A stretch of 64,000 nt of DNA from Actinomycetospora lutea (GTDB taxonomy: Bacteria; Actinomycetota; Actinomycetes; Mycobacteriales; Pseudonocardiaceae): assembly GCF_028737205.1 (NCBI RefSeq), contig NZ_JAQZAL010000017.1:62001-126000 (forward strand), written 5' to 3'. The position numbers were made by a program, and so were the translations under genes. A model generated the notes under the pieces. It did not search any database. It was not told where the DNA came from and saw nothing but the letters and a program-made list of their open reading frames with translations. Below are positions 8,964-18,810 of this stretch, piece after piece; the first letter of the stretch is position 1; every line of letters begins with the position of its first letter.

Positions 8964-10027
8964 GGGGCGTGCTGGTGGCGGCGGGGGTCGCGCTGGCCGT
9001 GTCGATCCTCCTGACCCCGTACGTGATCCGCCTGTTCATCAAGCAGGGGTTCGGGCAGGAGATCCGCGAGGAGGGGCCGCAGAGCCACCGCGGCAAGCGC
9101 GGCACGCCGACCATGGGCGGCGTCGCGATCCTCGCCGCGGTGTGGATCGGCTACCTCGCCGCGCACCTCGTCGGCGACGTCGCGATCTCGGCGTCGGCGC
9201 TGCTGGTGCTGATGCTGATGACGGCGCTGGGGGTCGTCGGCTTCCTCGACGACTTCATCAAGATCCGGCGCCAGCGCAACCTGGGCCTGAACAAGACCGC
9301 GAAGCTCGTCGGCCAGTTCGTCAGCGCCGTGGTGTTCGCGGTGCTGGCGCTGCAGTTCCCCGACGAACAGGGCCTGAGACCGGTCTCCACGAACCTCTCG
9401 TTCGTCCGCGACATCGCGGTGGTGGGCTTCGGCGCGGTCGGGTTCGTGCTGTTCTGCTACCTCATCGTCACGGCGGCCTCGAACGCGGTGAACCTCACCG
9501 ACGGGCTCGACGGCCTCGCCGCGGGCACGTCGGCGATGGTGCTGGCGACCTACCTGATCGTGTCGTTCTGGCAGTTCCGCAACGCCTGCGGGGTGCAGAT
9601 CGAGGCGGGCTGCTACCAGGTGCGGGATCCGCTCGACATCACGCTCGTGGCGGCCGCGGCGATGGGGGCGTGCATCGGGTTCCTGTGGTGGAACGCCGCC
9701 CCGGCGCGCATCTTCATGGGCGACACCGGCTCGCTCGCGCTCGGCGGGCTCTTCGCCGGCCTGGCCATGGTGACGCGCACCGAGCTGCTGCTGGTCGTGC
9801 TCGGCGGCGTGTTCGTCGTCGAGGCGCTCTCGGTGGTCATCCAGGTGGCGGTCTTCCGGACGACGCGCCGGCGACCGTTCCGGATGGCGCCCTTCCACCA
9901 CCACTTCGAGCTCGCGGGCTGGGCGGAGACCACGGTCATCATCCGGTTCTGGCTGCTCGCGGCCATCTGCTGCGCCCTGGGGCTGGGTCTGTTCTACAGC
10001 GAATGGCTGGCGGCCTCGGGTGGCTAG
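8960..10027 (+). CDS. mraY: Phospho-N-acetylmuramoyl-pentapeptide transferase MraY
   Basis: Integral membrane enzyme (355 residues, about ten spans) that moves phospho-MurNAc-pentapeptide to undecaprenyl phosphate to form lipid I. Signatures: [20 protein letters not shown] with the catalytic Asp pair, [25 protein letters not shown], and the HHHFE motif ([12 protein letters not shown]). ATG 8960 overlaps the murF stop and is preceded by GGAGG. The gene ends with TAG directly before a 30-bp dispersed repeat that separates it from murD. Confidence 0.97.
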   Translation: MRGVLVAAGVALAVSILLTPYVIRLFIKQGFGQEIREEGPQSHRGKRGTPTMGGVAILAAVWIGYLAAHLVGDVAISASALLVLMLMTALGVVGFLDDFIKIRRQRNLGLNKTAKLVGQFVSAVVFAVLALQFPDEQGLRPVSTNLSFVRDIAVVGFGAVGFVLFCYLIVTAASNAVNLTDGLDGLAAGTSAMVLATYLIVSFWQFRNACGVQIEAGCYQVRDPLDITLVAAAAMGACIGFLWWNAAPARIFMGDTGSLALGGLFAGLAMVTRTELLLVVLGGVFVVEALSVVIQVAVFRTTRRRPFRMAPFHHHFELAGWAETTVIIRFWLLAAICCALGLGLFYSEWLAASGG

Positions 10028-10056
10028 CCGGACGCGAAGCGCAGCGGAGCCGGACC
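10027..10056. repeat. GCCGGACGCGAAGCGCAG repeat, copy 1 (mraY-murD gap)
   Basis: Thirty bases matching 13982-14011 at 28 positions. This copy fills the whole gap from the last base of the mraY stop to 1 bp before the TTG start of murD, and its GCGGAGCC may act as a weak ribosome site. Confidence 0.75.
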
Positions 10057-10057
10057 A

Positions 10058-11509
10058 TTGAGCTGGCCCGACCGTCACGTCCTCGTCGCCGGGGCGCGCC
10101 GCACCGGGATCGCCGCGGTCGACGTGCTGCGCTACCTCGGCGCGCGGGTCACCGTCGCCGACGGCGACCCCGCCCAGCTCGACACCCTCGGCGAGCGGCC
10201 CGTCGGGCGGACGCAGGACATGGCGAGCGTGCCCGACGGCGTCGACCTCGTGGTGACGAGCCCCGGCTTCCGCACCGACTCCCCGCTGGCGCAGGCGGCG
10301 CGGGCCGCGTCGGTGCCGATGGTCGGCGAGCCCGAGCTGGCCTGGTGGCTGGGCGACGACCCGGCGGTGTGCCCGGACGGGCCGCCGCGCTGGCTCGCGG
10401 TCACCGGCACCAACGGCAAGACCACCACGACGACGATGCTCGAGGCGATCCTGCGCGCGGCGGGGGAGGACACGGTCGCCTGCGGCAACATCGGCCTGCC
10501 CGTCGTGGACGCGCTGCGCGCCGGGCACCGGGTGCTCGCCGTCGAGCTCTCCAGCTTCCAGCTCGAGTGGTCGCCGTCGGTGCGCCCGTACGCCGGCGCG
10601 GTGCTCAACCTCGCCGAGGACCACCTCGACTGGCACGGCTCGATGGCCGCCTACGGCGCGGCCAAGGCGCGGGTGCTGCGCGGGGAGGTCGCCGTCGGGG
10701 GCCTGGACGACCGCGAGGCGGCGGCGCTGCTGCTCGCCGCGCCCGCGCCGCGCCACGTCGGCTTCACCCGCGGCGAGCCGGCCCCCGGCGAGCTGGGGAT
10801 CGTCGACGGGCACCTCGTCGACCGAGCCTTCGGCGACCGTGTCGTGCTGGCGGAGGTCACCGACGTCGCCCCGCCCGGCCCGCCGGGGGAGGCCAACGCG
10901 CTCGCGGCGGCCGCGCTCGCGCGGGCGCACGGGGTGCCCCCGGAGGCGGTGGCGGACGGGCTGCGCGCGGTCGCGCCGGGCCCGCACCGGGGCGCCGTCG
11001 TGGCCGAGGCCGGCGGGGTCCGCTGGGTCGACGACTCGAAGGCCACCAACCCGCACGCCGCCGCGGCCTCGCTCGCCGCGCACCACCGCGTCGTCTGGGT
11101 GGCCGGCGGGCTGCTCAAGGGCGCGGACGTCGCCGACGTCGTCGTGGCCCACCGCGGGCGGCTCGCCGGGGCCGTCGTCCTGGGCCGCGACCGCGCGGTG
11201 GTGGCCGCCGCGCTTCGGCGACACGCCCCCGAGGTCCCCGTCCTCGACGTGGGCGGGGGCGACGATGGGCCGGTGAGCGAACCCGAGCACGGCACCGACG
11301 GCATGCTGCGCGCGGCGCGGGCGGCCGCCACCCTGGCCCGGCCCGGCGACACCGTGCTGCTCGCCCCGGCCGCGGCGTCGATGGACATGTTCCGCGACTA
11401 CGCCGCGCGCGGGGACGCGTTCGCCGCCGCGGCGCGCACGGTCGCGGGCGGGGTCGGTCCCCACGGGGCGGCGACCACCCCCGACGTCGAGACGTCGCCG
11501 ACCCCGTGA
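10058..11509 (+). CDS. murD: UDP-N-acetylmuramoyl-L-alanine-D-glutamate ligase MurD
   Basis: Adds D-glutamate to UDP-MurNAc-L-Ala; 483 residues. N-terminal Rossmann part ([19 protein letters not shown]), P-loop [46 protein letters not shown] and the end [19 protein letters not shown] are all typical. TTG 10058 is the only possible start, because an in-frame TAG (the mraY stop) lies 31 bp upstream with no ATG or GTG between. It is preceded directly by a dispersed repeat. The stop overlaps the ftsW start. Confidence 0.96.
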   Translation: MSWPDRHVLVAGARRTGIAAVDVLRYLGARVTVADGDPAQLDTLGERPVGRTQDMASVPDGVDLVVTSPGFRTDSPLAQAARAASVPMVGEPELAWWLGDDPAVCPDGPPRWLAVTGTNGKTTTTTMLEAILRAAGEDTVACGNIGLPVVDALRAGHRVLAVELSSFQLEWSPSVRPYAGAVLNLAEDHLDWHGSMAAYGAAKARVLRGEVAVGGLDDREAAALLLAAPAPRHVGFTRGEPAPGELGIVDGHLVDRAFGDRVVLAEVTDVAPPGPPGEANALAAAALARAHGVPPEAVADGLRAVAPGPHRGAVVAEAGGVRWVDDSKATNPHAAAASLAAHHRVVWVAGGLLKGADVADVVVAHRGRLAGAVVLGRDRAVVAAALRRHAPEVPVLDVGGGDDGPVSEPEHGTDGMLRAARAAATLARPGDTVLLAPAAASMDMFRDYAARGDAFAAAARTVAGGVGPHGAATTPDVETSPTP

Positions 11510-12813
11510 GCGCGCCGGCCCGCGGTCCGGGCCGGCAGCGTGGTGCGGGGCGGGGTCCCTCCCGGCCCGGCGTCCTCGCCGCCGCCCGCTCGGCGCTGCA
11601 CCAGTGGCTCGAGCGCCCGCTGACGTCGCTGCACCTCGTGCTCGCCGTGTTCGGGCTGCTCACCGCGCTCGGGCTGGTCATGGTGCTCTCCGCGTCGGCG
11701 GTGTCGGCGTACGCCGCGGGCGGGTCGTCCTACGGGGTGTTCTTCCGCCAGGCCGTGTTCGCGCTGGTCGGCCTCGCCCTGTTCTGGCTGGGTCTGCGGG
11801 TTCCGCCGCGCAAGCTGCGCGCGGCGAGCCCGTGGCTGCTCGCCGGCTGCCTGGTGCTGCTGGTCCTCGTGCTCGTACCCGGGCTGGGCGCGGTGGTCAA
11901 CGGGTCGCGCAGCTGGTTCCGCGTCGCGGGCCTGTCGCTGCAGCCCTCCGAGCTGACGAAGATCGCGCTCGCGCTCTGGGGCGCCCACGTCCTCGTGCGC
12001 CACCGGCCCCACCCGCGCACCTGGCGGGCCGCGCTGATGCCGCTGCTGCCGGTGTCGCTCGCGGTCCTCGGGCTCGTGCTCGCCCAGCCCGACCTGGGCA
12101 CCACGGTGTCGCTGATGATCATCGTGTTCGCGCTGCTGTGGTTCGCGTGCGCCCCGCTGGGCCTGATGGCCTTCATCGTGTCGAGCGGCGTCGTCGCCGC
12201 GGTGGTGCTCGGCGTCGTCGCCACCTACCGGCAGAGCCGCATCACCGCGTTCCTCAACCCGGACGCCGCCGACCCGCTCGGCCCCGCCTACCAGGCCCGC
12301 CAGGCCCTGTTCTCCCTCGCCGACGGCGGCCTGTTCGGCGCCGGGCTCGGCCAGGGGCGCGCCAAGTGGGACTACCTGCCCAACGCCGACAACGACTTCA
12401 TCTTCGCGATCATCGGCGAGGAGCTCGGGTTCGTCGGCGCCGGGGCGGTGATCGCGCTGTTCGCGACGCTCGCCTACGTCGGCCTGCGGATCGCCGTGCG
12501 CAGCGTCGACCCGTGGATCCGCGTGGTCGCCGCGACGCTGACGGTGTGGCTCGTCGCGCAGGCCTGCATCAACATCGGCTATGTCGTCGGCCTGCTCCCG
12601 GTGACCGGCATCCCGCTGCCCCTGGTGTCCTCGGGCGGCACGTCGCTCGCGCTCGCGCTGCTCTCCGGGGGCCTGCTGGCCAACTTCGCGCGCCACGAGC
12701 CCGAGGCGGCGCGGGTGCTGCGCGCCCACGGCCAGGGCCGGCTCGCCCGCCTGCTGCGCCTGCCCGAGCCCGAGGTCGCGGCGCGTCCGGCGGCCCGGGG
12801 AGGGGCCCGGTGA
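11506..12813 (+). CDS. ftsW: Peptidoglycan glycosyltransferase FtsW
   Basis: SEDS-family polymerase of septal glycan strands; 435 residues with about ten membrane spans. Typical segments: [81 protein letters not shown], and the end [17 protein letters not shown]. It works with FtsI encoded upstream. GTG 11506 overlaps the murD stop. The stop overlaps the first possible murG start. Confidence 0.96.
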   Translation: MSAPARGPGRQRGAGRGPSRPGVLAAARSALHQWLERPLTSLHLVLAVFGLLTALGLVMVLSASAVSAYAAGGSSYGVFFRQAVFALVGLALFWLGLRVPPRKLRAASPWLLAGCLVLLVLVLVPGLGAVVNGSRSWFRVAGLSLQPSELTKIALALWGAHVLVRHRPHPRTWRAALMPLLPVSLAVLGLVLAQPDLGTTVSLMIIVFALLWFACAPLGLMAFIVSSGVVAAVVLGVVATYRQSRITAFLNPDAADPLGPAYQARQALFSLADGGLFGAGLGQGRAKWDYLPNADNDFIFAIIGEELGFVGAGAVIALFATLAYVGLRIAVRSVDPWIRVVAATLTVWLVAQACINIGYVVGLLPVTGIPLPLVSSGGTSLALALLSGGLLANFARHEPEAARVLRAHGQGRLARLLRLPEPEVAARPAARGGAR

Positions 12814-13952
12814 ACCGCGCCGAGGGCGAGCCGGACGATGGGGGGATGGACACCCCGTTCTCCGTGGTCGTGGCCGGCGGCGGCAGCGCCGGGCACGTCG
12901 AGCCCGCCCTCGCCACCGCCGACGCGGTGCGCCGCCTGCGCCCGGACGCGCGGATCACGGCCCTGGGCACGGAGAAGGGCCTCGACACCCGCCTGATCCC
13001 CGCGCGCGGCTATCCCCTCGAGCTGATCCCGCCCGTGCCGCTGCCCCGCAAGCCGAACGCCGACCTCGCCCGGCTGCCCTGGCGCGTGGCGCGCTCGGTG
13101 CGCCGCACCCGGGCCGTGCTGCGCGAGGTCGGCGCCGACGTCGTCGTCGGCTTCGGGGGTTACGTGGCGCTGCCCGCCTACCTCGCGGCCGCCTCGATGC
13201 GCCTGCCGATCGTCGTGCACGAGGCCAACGCCCGGGCCGGGGTCGCGAACAAGGTCGGCGCCCGGTTCGCGCGCGAGGTCCTCGCCGCCGTGCCGGGCAG
13301 CGGGCTCGCCGGGGCCCGGGTCATCGGGATCCCGCTGCGCCGGGCGATCACCGACCTCGACCGGGCGGGGCTGCGCGCGCAGGCCCGTGAGCACTTCGGG
13401 CTCGACCCGCAGGCGCCCGTGCTGCTGGTCTTCGGCGGGTCGCAGGGCGCGCGCTCGCTCAACGAGGCCGTGTCCGCCGCCGTGCCCGCGCTCACCGCCG
13501 CCGGCGTGTGGATCCTGCACGCGCACGGCCCGAAGAACGCGCCGACCGTCGGGGCGCCCGGCTACGTGCCCGTGCCCTACCTGGAGCGGATGGACCTCGC
13601 CTACGCCGCGGCCGACGTCGCCCTGTGCCGGTCCGGGGCGATGACCGTCGCCGAGGTCTCGACGGTCGGGCTGCCCGCGGTCTACGTGCCGCTGCCGCAC
13701 GGCAACGGCGAGCAGGAGCTCAACGCGAAGCCGGTCGTGGACGCCGGCGGCGGGGTGATCGTGCCCGACGCGGAGCTCACCGGGGAGAAGGTCGCCGACC
13801 TCGTCACCGGGCTCGTCGCCGACCCCGCACGGCTCGCCGCGACCGCGGAGGCGGCCCGGCGTTCGGGGCACGCGGGGGCGGACGAGACACTGGCGCGGAC
13901 GGTGCTCGACGTGGCGGGTCACGTGGGCGCGAGCGCGACGGGGAGGACGTAG
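12810..13952 (+). CDS. murG: Lipid II synthase MurG (GlcNAc transferase)
   Basis: Peripheral GT-B enzyme that adds GlcNAc to lipid I on the inner face of the membrane. It shows [75 protein letters not shown] and [20 protein letters not shown] 12810 overlaps the ftsW stop and has a strong GGGGAGGGG site 5 nt upstream, giving 380 residues; ATG 12846 (368 residues) is closer to the usual N-terminus but has a poorer site. Two bases separate it from murC. Confidence 0.95.
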   Translation: MNRAEGEPDDGGMDTPFSVVVAGGGSAGHVEPALATADAVRRLRPDARITALGTEKGLDTRLIPARGYPLELIPPVPLPRKPNADLARLPWRVARSVRRTRAVLREVGADVVVGFGGYVALPAYLAAASMRLPIVVHEANARAGVANKVGARFAREVLAAVPGSGLAGARVIGIPLRRAITDLDRAGLRAQAREHFGLDPQAPVLLVFGGSQGARSLNEAVSAAVPALTAAGVWILHAHGPKNAPTVGAPGYVPVPYLERMDLAYAAADVALCRSGAMTVAEVSTVGLPAVYVPLPHGNGEQELNAKPVVDAGGGVIVPDAELTGEKVADLVTGLVADPARLAATAEAARRSGHAGADETLARTVLDVAGHVGASATGRT

Positions 13953-13954
13953 GC

Positions 13955-15472
13955 ATGGGCGCGACGGACCAGGCGGAGCAGGCCGGACGCGAAGCGCAGT
14001 GGAGCCGGTCCCATGACTCCGTCGAGCCCGGCGTGCCGCCCCTGCCCCGGCTGCTGTCGCGCGTGCACTTCATCGGCGCCGGCGGCGCGGCGATGAGCGG
14101 CATCGCCCGCATCCTGCTCGCGCGCGGCGCCCTGGTGTCGGGCTCCGATGCGAAGGACTCCCGCGCCGTGCTCGCCCTGCGCACGCTCGGCGCCGAGGTC
14201 ACCGTCGGCCACGACGCCCACAACCTCGACCTGCTGCCCGGCGGCCCGACGTGCCTGGTGACGACGAAGGCGGTGCACCAGGCCGACCCGGACAACCCCG
14301 AGCTGGTCGAGGCCGCCGCCCGCGGCATCCCGGTGCTGCACCGCTCCGCGGTGCTCGCCGAGCTGATGGCCGACCACCGCGCCGCCTGCGTGTCGGGCAG
14401 CGCCGGCAAGACCTCGACGACCTCGATGCTCGTGGTCGCGCTGCAGGCCTGCGGCGAGGACCCGTCGTTCATGATCGGCGGCGACCTGCTCGCCTCCGGG
14501 TCGAGCGCCCACCACGGCCTCGGTGACGTCTTCGTCGCCGAGGCCGACGAGAGCGACGGGTCGTTCCTGGCGTACTCCCCGGCCGTCGCGATCGTCACCA
14601 ACGTCGAGCCCGACCACCTCGACCACCACGGCACCGCCGAGGCCTACATGGCCGTGTTCGACGCCTTCGCCGCGCGCATCGAGCCCGGTGGCGCGCTCGT
14701 GGTGTGCGCCGACGACCCGGGCTCGGCGACGCTCGGCGACCGCGCCGCGGAGGCCGGGGTGCGCGTACGCCGCTACGGCCGGGCGGCCACCGGTCCCGAC
14801 GACGTCCGCGTGCTCGACTACCGCGCCGAGGGGGCCACCGGGATCCTGCGGATCGCGATCGCCGGGCAGGAGCACGAGCTGCGCCTCGGGGTGCCGGGGG
14901 AGCACCAGGCCCTCAACGCCTGCGCCGCCCTGCTCGCGGGCCTGGACCTCGGCGCCCCGATCGACGGCCTGCTCGGCGGGCTCGCGGGCTTCGACGGCGT
15001 GCGCCGGCGCTTCGAGTACCGCGGCACCGCGGCCGGCGTACGGGTCTACGACGACTACGCGCACGCGCCCACCAAGGTCGCCGCCCAGCTGCGCGCCGCC
15101 CGCCCGGTGCTCGGCGAGCACGGCCGGCTCATCGTCGCGTTCCAGCCGCACCTGTACTCGCGCACCCGCGACTTCGCCGCCGAGTTCGGCGCCGCGCTCT
15201 CGCTGGCCGACGAGGTCGTGGTGCTCGACGTGTACGGCGCCCGCGAGCAGCCCGAGCCCGGCGTCAACGGCGAGCTGATCGCCCGCCAGCTCACGCTGCC
15301 CCAGGAGAACGTGCACTACGAGCCCTCGTGGGGCCAGGTGCCGGCGCTGCTCGCCGACCTCGCCCGGCCCGGCGACCTCGTCGTGACGATGGGCGCCGGC
15401 GACATCACCGTCCTCGGTCCCGAGGTCCTCTCCGAGCTCGAGCGCCGCGAAGCGCAGGCCGACCCGCGGTGA
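13955..15472 (+). CDS. murC: UDP-N-acetylmuramate-L-alanine ligase MurC
   Basis: First amino-acid ligase of the stem peptide, adding L-Ala to UDP-MurNAc; 505 residues. Core motifs: [73 protein letters not shown] and TMGAGDI. ATG 13955 has GGGAGG 7 nt upstream. The first 25 or so residues ([20 protein letters not shown]) precede the conserved core and are partly encoded by a 30-bp dispersed repeat (13982-14011), so the extension is probably repeat-derived. The stop overlaps a mini-ORF chain leading to ftsQ. Confidence 0.95.
   Translation: MGATDQAEQAGREAQWSRSHDSVEPGVPPLPRLLSRVHFIGAGGAAMSGIARILLARGALVSGSDAKDSRAVLALRTLGAEVTVGHDAHNLDLLPGGPTCLVTTKAVHQADPDNPELVEAAARGIPVLHRSAVLAELMADHRAACVSGSAGKTSTTSMLVVALQACGEDPSFMIGGDLLASGSSAHHGLGDVFVAEADESDGSFLAYSPAVAIVTNVEPDHLDHHGTAEAYMAVFDAFAARIEPGGALVVCADDPGSATLGDRAAEAGVRVRRYGRAATGPDDVRVLDYRAEGATGILRIAIAGQEHELRLGVPGEHQALNACAALLAGLDLGAPIDGLLGGLAGFDGVRRRFEYRGTAAGVRVYDDYAHAPTKVAAQLRAARPVLGEHGRLIVAFQPHLYSRTRDFAAEFGAALSLADEVVVLDVYGAREQPEPGVNGELIARQLTLPQENVHYEPSWGQVPALLADLARPGDLVVTMGAGDITVLGPEVLSELERREAQADPR
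13982..14011. repeat. GCCGGACGCGAAGCGCAG repeat, copy 2 (inside murC)
   Basis: Matches the copy at 10027-10056 at 28 of 30 positions. Here it is translated, giving the [10 protein letters not shown] part of the MurC N-terminus. Confidence 0.75.
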
Positions 15473-15500
15473 CCGGCGCAGCATGACCGGCGCAGGATGA
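15469..15500 (+). promoter_or_regulatory. Two-step stop-start relay between murC and ftsQ
   Basis: A 14-nt unit (GTGACCGGCGCAGC, ATGACCGGCGCAGG) is repeated before ATGACCGGC of ftsQ. The murC stop lies in GTGA at 15469; that GTG opens VTGAA-stop, ending in ATGA at 15483; that ATG opens MTGAG-stop, ending in ATGA at 15497, the ftsQ start. Each unit shifts frame by 14 nt, so a ribosome could reinitiate twice on its way to ftsQ. Confidence 0.6.
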
Positions 15501-16387
15501 CCGGCCCGGCCCGACCCACCGGACGACCCGGCCGCAGCGGCCGGGCCAGCCGGTCGGGACGGGCGGGCCGCACCGAGCGGGGCCCGCGCCCCGAGAAGGC
15601 GGCGCGCGCCGACCGGCGCTCCGGCGGGGCCGGCGCCCGGCCCGAGGGGGCCGCGGCCGGCTCCCCGGGGCGGGCGCGCCGCCCCCGGCCCGCGGCCCCC
15701 GGGCCCGCCCGGCCGCGTCGCGGGCTCTGGATCGGGCTCGCCGTCGGCGTCCTGCTCGTCGCCGCGGTCGTGGCCCTGACAGTGTTCTCGCCGCTGCTCG
15801 ACGTGCGCGAGGTCCGGGTGGCCGGGGCGGCGCCCGACCAGGACGAGGCGGTGCGCGGCGCGGCGGCCGTCGCGCCGGGGACCTCGCTGCTGTGGCTCGA
15901 CGGCGACGACGTGGCCGAGCGCGTGCGCTCGCTGCCGCGGGTGGCGACCGTCGACGTGTCCCGCGACTGGCCCGGCACCCTCGTCGTCACCGTCGCCGAA
16001 CGCGAGCCGGTGCTCGCCGCGCCCGCCCCCGGCGGCGGCGTGGTCCTGATCGACGCCACCGGCTTCGGCTACCGCACGATGCCCGCCCGCCCGCCGGGCG
16101 TCCCGGCGCTCATCCTGCCGCCCGGGGTGCTCCCGTCGCCCGACGACCCGGGGACCCGCTCGGCCGCCGACGTCGTCGTCGCCCTGCCGGCCTCGCTGCG
16201 CGCCGATCTGCTCGAGGTGCGCGCCAACGGTCCCTACGACGTCGCGTTCCTGCTCACCGGCGAGCGCGAGGTCCGCTGGGGCGCCGACGGCGACAACGAG
16301 CGCAAGGCCGCCGTGCTCGCCGCGCTGCTGACCCGTCCCGGCTCGGTCTACGACGTCTCGACGCCGGACCTCGCGGTCGTGCGCTGA
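15497..16387 (+). CDS. ftsQ: Cell division protein FtsQ
   Basis: Bitopic divisome protein, 296 residues. A long basic Arg/Gly/Pro-rich cytoplasmic tail (1-75) precedes one span (LWIGLAVGVLLVAAVVALTVF), then the POTRA domain (LDVREVRVAGAAPDQDEAVRGAAAVAPGTSLLWLD split by family spacing) and the FtsQ domain (RVATVDVSRDWPGTLVVTVAEREPV, REVRWGADGDNERKAAVLAALL). It links early and late division proteins. ATG 15497 is the third of three tandem start-like sites; the two upstream ones open only five-codon frames. Confidence 0.93.
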   Translation: MTGPARPTGRPGRSGRASRSGRAGRTERGPRPEKAARADRRSGGAGARPEGAAAGSPGRARRPRPAAPGPARPRRGLWIGLAVGVLLVAAVVALTVFSPLLDVREVRVAGAAPDQDEAVRGAAAVAPGTSLLWLDGDDVAERVRSLPRVATVDVSRDWPGTLVVTVAEREPVLAAPAPGGGVVLIDATGFGYRTMPARPPGVPALILPPGVLPSPDDPGTRSAADVVVALPASLRADLLEVRANGPYDVAFLLTGEREVRWGADGDNERKAAVLAALLTRPGSVYDVSTPDLAVVR

Positions 16388-16498
16388 CTCGCTTCGCTCA
16401 GATCGGGCGAGCGCTCAGCACCGGGCGAGTTCAACCGTCAAGGAGTGGTCGAGGGTTCGCGGCGTGCGACGACCGTCCGGCGAGCGGGTGACGTGAGG

Positions 16499-16661
16499 TC
16501 GGGACACGCCCGGCGCGCCTCGTGGAAATGCGGCGTGGGGCCTGCCTACCGTGCGCGTGTCGCCAGGAATCCTCACCGTAAACCTCCACTCGAGGTCGAG
16601 GGTCGCGACACGCCGGACCCGGACGACACCGTCGCCTAGACCCAGCTCGAAAGGCGGATCC
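16499..16661 (+). promoter_or_regulatory. Probable ftsZ promoter region
   Basis: The 274-bp ftsQ-ftsZ gap holds no gene. A candidate promoter is TGGAAA (16523) and TACCGT (16547) with an 18-bp spacer. GACAC, the core reported for the WhiA sporulation/division regulator in Streptomyces, occurs three times (near 16502, 16606 and 16624), twice as GACACGCC. An ACCTC-5-GAGGT inverted repeat lies near 16580. GAAAGGCGGATCC precedes the start codon. Binding is inference. Confidence 0.4.
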
Positions 16662-18032
16662 ATGACGCCCCCGCACAACTACCTGGCCGTGATCAAGGTG
16701 GTCGGCATCGGTGGTGGCGGCGTCAACGCCGTCAACCGCATGATCGAGGTCGGCCTCAAGGGCGTCGAGTTCATCGCGGTGAACACCGACGCGCAGGCGC
16801 TGCTCATGTCCGACGCCGACGTCAAGCTCGACGTCGGCCGCGAGCTCACCCGCGGGCTCGGCGCCGGTGCCGCGCCCGACGTGGGCCGCCGCGCCGCCGA
16901 GGACCACCGCGAGGAGATCGAGGAGGTCCTCAAGGGGGCCGACATGGTCTTCGTGACCGCCGGCGAGGGCGGCGGCACCGGCACCGGCGGCGCGCCGGTG
17001 GTCGCGAGCATCGCCCGCAAGCTCGGCGCGCTGACCATCGGCGTCGTGACCCGGCCCTTCAACTTCGAGGGCAAGCGCCGCGCCACGCAGGCCGAGAACG
17101 GGATCACCGAGCTGCGCAACGAGTGCGACACGCTCATCGTGATCCCCAACGACCGGCTCCTGCAGCTCGGCGACGTGGGCCTGAGCCTCATGGACGCCTT
17201 CCGCAGCGCCGACGAGGTGCTCCTCTCCGGTGTCCAGGGCATCACCGACCTCATCACCACGCCGGGTCTGATCAACCTGGACTTCGCCGACGTCAAGAGC
17301 GTCATGTCCGGGGCGGGCAGCGCGTTGATGGGGATCGGAGCGGCGCGCGGCGAGAACCGTGCGGTCGAGGCGGCGGGCAAGGCGATCAACTCGCCCCTGC
17401 TCGAGGCCAGCATGGACGGCGCCTATGGCGTGCTGCTCTCGATCGCCGGCGGGTCGGACCTCGGCCTGTTCGAGATCAACGAGTCGGCGTCGCTGGTCCA
17501 GGAGGCCGCGCACCCCGAGGCGAACATCATCTTCGGGACGGTCATCGACGACTCGCTCGGCGACGAGGTCCGGGTCACCGTGATCGCCGCCGGCTTCGAC
17601 TCCGGCTCGCCGACCCACAAGAAGCTCGAGCCGCAGGCGCTCGCCTCGGCGTCCGGGAACGCCACCGCCTCCGCGCAGGCCGGGCAGGTGCACCGCCCGG
17701 GCAACGGCAACGGGCACGGCAACGGCGCCGCGGTTGGCGGGCCCACGCCCGCGGTCTCGGCCGCCCCGACCATCCCCGCCGCGCCCGCGGTCGACCGCAG
17801 CGCCGTCGAGCGCCCCGCCACGCCGGCCACCCCGGCGGCCACCCCGGCCGGGGCCTCCGCGTCGAGCGCCGACGCCGCCGCACCGCCCGCGTCGTCGGTC
17901 GAGAGCACCACCGCGCTCCCGCGCACGGAGGGGGAGCTGGCCGGGTCCTCGACGAGCTCCACGACCAGCTCCCCGGCGCCCCGCGCCGCCGACGAGGACG
18001 ACGTGGACGTCCCGTCGTTCATGAGACGCTGA
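16662..18032 (+). CDS. ftsZ: Cell division GTPase FtsZ
   Basis: Tubulin-like GTPase forming the division ring. The core starts [27 protein letters not shown] when read through (two adjacent segments), with the tubulin signature [17 protein letters not shown]-like NTDAQAL, and the T7 loop [11 protein letters not shown]. The C-terminal linker is long and rich in Ala/Pro/Ser, and the last residues [11 protein letters not shown] form the conserved tail that binds partners such as FtsA/SepF/FtsW in actinobacteria. Total 456 residues, longer than average because of the linker. ATG 16662 matches the family start. Confidence 0.97.
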   Translation: MTPPHNYLAVIKVVGIGGGGVNAVNRMIEVGLKGVEFIAVNTDAQALLMSDADVKLDVGRELTRGLGAGAAPDVGRRAAEDHREEIEEVLKGADMVFVTAGEGGGTGTGGAPVVASIARKLGALTIGVVTRPFNFEGKRRATQAENGITELRNECDTLIVIPNDRLLQLGDVGLSLMDAFRSADEVLLSGVQGITDLITTPGLINLDFADVKSVMSGAGSALMGIGAARGENRAVEAAGKAINSPLLEASMDGAYGVLLSIAGGSDLGLFEINESASLVQEAAHPEANIIFGTVIDDSLGDEVRVTVIAAGFDSGSPTHKKLEPQALASASGNATASAQAGQVHRPGNGNGHGNGAAVGGPTPAVSAAPTIPAAPAVDRSAVERPATPATPAATPAGASASSADAAAPPASSVESTTALPRTEGELAGSSTSSTTSSPAPRAADEDDVDVPSFMRR

Positions 18033-18036
18033 GGAC

Positions 18037-18810
18037 GTGGCTGCCGGCTCCCGATCCGCGACCGCGCACGACGCCGACGGCGGCGCCCCCGCTCCGTCGG
18101 TGCGTGTCCGGCGTGTCCTGACCACCCGCGCCGGGGGCCGGTCGGCGCCGCCGTACGACCGGTTCAACCTCGGCGACCACGTCGGGGACGACCCGTCCGC
18201 GGTCGCCGCCAACCGCCGCCGGCTCGGCGAGGGCATCGGACTGGGACCGGAGCGGGTGGCGTGGATGAACCAGGTCCACGGCACGGACGTCGCGGTGGTC
18301 AGCGCGGCCGGCGGGGAGATGCCCACGGCCGACGCCCTGGTCACCGACCGCCCGCGCCTGGCCCTGGCCGTCGTCGTCGCCGACTGCGTGCCCGTGCTGC
18401 TCGCGGACCCCGTCGCCGGGGTCGTGGCGGCGGCGCACGCCGGGCGTCGCGGGGCCGCCGCCGGTGTCCTCGAGCGCACGCTCGAGGCGATGGCCGGGCT
18501 GGGCGCGGAGACCGGGCGGGTCGAGGTGCTGCTCGGCCCGGCCATCTGCGGCGAGGACTACGAGGTGCCCGCCGCGATGCGCGACGAGGTCGAGGCCGCG
18601 CTGCCCGGCAGCGCCGCCACCACGCGCCTCGGGACGCCGTCGCTCGACCTGCGCGCCGGCCTGCGGTGCCGTCTGGCCGACCTCGGCGTCACGCGCGTCG
18701 ACGTCGACGCCCGCTGCACCTTCGAGGACGACCAGCTCTTCAGCCACCGCCGCGCCCAGCCCACCGGACGCCTCGCCGGGGTGACGTGGTGGGAGTACCC
18801 GCGGCCGTGA
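18037..18810 (+). CDS. pgeF: PgeF/YfiH-family purine nucleoside phosphorylase-like protein
   Basis: Multicopper-oxidoreductase-domain (YfiH/LACC1) family, 257 residues. It shows NLGDHVGDDP, WMNQVHGTDV, the metal-site VVADCVPVLLADP, AAAHAGRRG with conserved His and Arg, and DARCTFEDDQLFSHRR. Family members have been assigned purine nucleoside phosphorylase activity and peptidoglycan editing in Escherichia coli. The gene almost always follows ftsZ in actinobacteria. GTG 18037 starts 5 bp after the ftsZ stop. Which activity applies here is not shown by sequence. Confidence 0.85.
   Translation: MAAGSRSATAHDADGGAPAPSVRVRRVLTTRAGGRSAPPYDRFNLGDHVGDDPSAVAANRRRLGEGIGLGPERVAWMNQVHGTDVAVVSAAGGEMPTADALVTDRPRLALAVVVADCVPVLLADPVAGVVAAAHAGRRGAAAGVLERTLEAMAGLGAETGRVEVLLGPAICGEDYEVPAAMRDEVEAALPGSAATTRLGTPSLDLRAGLRCRLADLGVTRVDVDARCTFEDDQLFSHRRAQPTGRLAGVTWWEYPRP

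Noticed and set aside
15460-15475. CGCGAAGCGCAGG near the murC end as a further copy of the 30-bp repeat
   Set aside because: Only about 12 bases match and it encodes normal MurC sequence; chance match.
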